Part shown: positions 14,283 to 14,567 of the stretch, piece by piece
How the letters are laid out: each line of letters starts with the position of its first letter
Numbering within the stretch: position 1 is the stretch's first letter
Assembly: GCA_964523415.1 (NCBI GenBank)
Contig: CAZFZB010000070.1
Coordinates: forward strand, 1-14,567
From: M0108 sp964523415
GTDB taxonomy: Bacteria; Pseudomonadota; Gammaproteobacteria; Chromatiales; Chromatiaceae
Direction of reading: 5' to 3'
Length of the DNA: 14,567 bases
Position numbers and translations under genes: made by a program
Notes under the pieces: generated by a model
What the model was told of the DNA's origin: nothing
Database searches by the model: none
Seen by the model: only the letters and a program-made list of their open reading frames with translations

Positions 14283-14567
14283 GGACCAAGACCTGACGGG
14301 GTTCCGCACTGAAACGGGTTGGTCTTCCGCCCGTTATCCTCTGGCCGCCACCCAGGTGCTCCAGGGACTGAAGATAGCCGAGGGGTACTCCGGCAGGTGC
14401 TCCGCCCCCCGGTGCCTTGAGTAGCACGCGGCAGGTTGCTGGCGCCAGATGATGCCAGGGTAATAAACCTTAGGAATATGGCGGCTTCTTGCGCGTCACC
14501 TCGGTGTGCATCCTCAGTTAGGATCAGGGCCGGAATGGTGTGTTTGCCGCGCTCTGTGCCTGCCCCT
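14283..14567. other. Right-end region without a visible gene
   Basis: No coding region is supported in the last 285 bases. Just after the DUF1269 stop, AAGACC (14288-14293) can pair with GGTCTT about 28 bases later, a weak hairpin without a T-run. A short ATCCT/AGGAT hairpin lies near 14510-14525. Neither is a convincing terminator. Confidence 0.4.

Overview
The window looks like chromosomal DNA of a GC-rich gammaproteobacterium. Possible homes are the purple-sulfur-like or Chromatiales-type lineages, but that is an impression from gene content and protein style, not a test. It is a draft or metagenome scaffold: three runs of exactly 100 N sit inside three different genes. I see no mobile element, CRISPR array, tRNA or rRNA.

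Left part (1-6725): a potassium-homeostasis island. On the minus strand a short KdpD-like sensor kinase, a KdpE-like response regulator (ATGA overlap) and a protein with two tandem RCK/TrkA modules (probably a K+ channel, cut by a gap and by the window edge) form a probable operon. Divergently, trkH and trkA encode the complete Trk uptake system. The AT-rich intergenic region (3624-3865) contains an interrupted palindrome and a KdpE-site-like T-rich motif. No kdpFABC genes are visible, so the two-component pair probably controls Trk and/or the RCK protein.

Middle (6726-11067): housekeeping genes. proA, nadD, rsfS and folA run on the plus strand (proline, NAD, ribosome silencing, folate). folA meets apaH tail to tail, and the two stop codons share one CTAG. 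apaH and apaG follow on the minus strand. The folA/apaH/apaG neighbourhood resembles the enterobacterial one, but rlmH, which often follows rsfS, is not here.

Right part (11068-14567): accessory-looking. It holds an unannotated 55-residue single-pass membrane protein, a Gfo/Idh/MocA-type oxidoreductase (cut by a gap), three tandem small lipoproteins on the minus strand, a roughly 620-base stretch without a convincing gene, and a DUF1269-type glycine-zipper membrane protein. The three lipoproteins look like one diverged paralogous family: each has a lipobox, Ala at +2, and two further cysteines exactly 26 residues apart. They are the least familiar system here and the best candidate for something undescribed.
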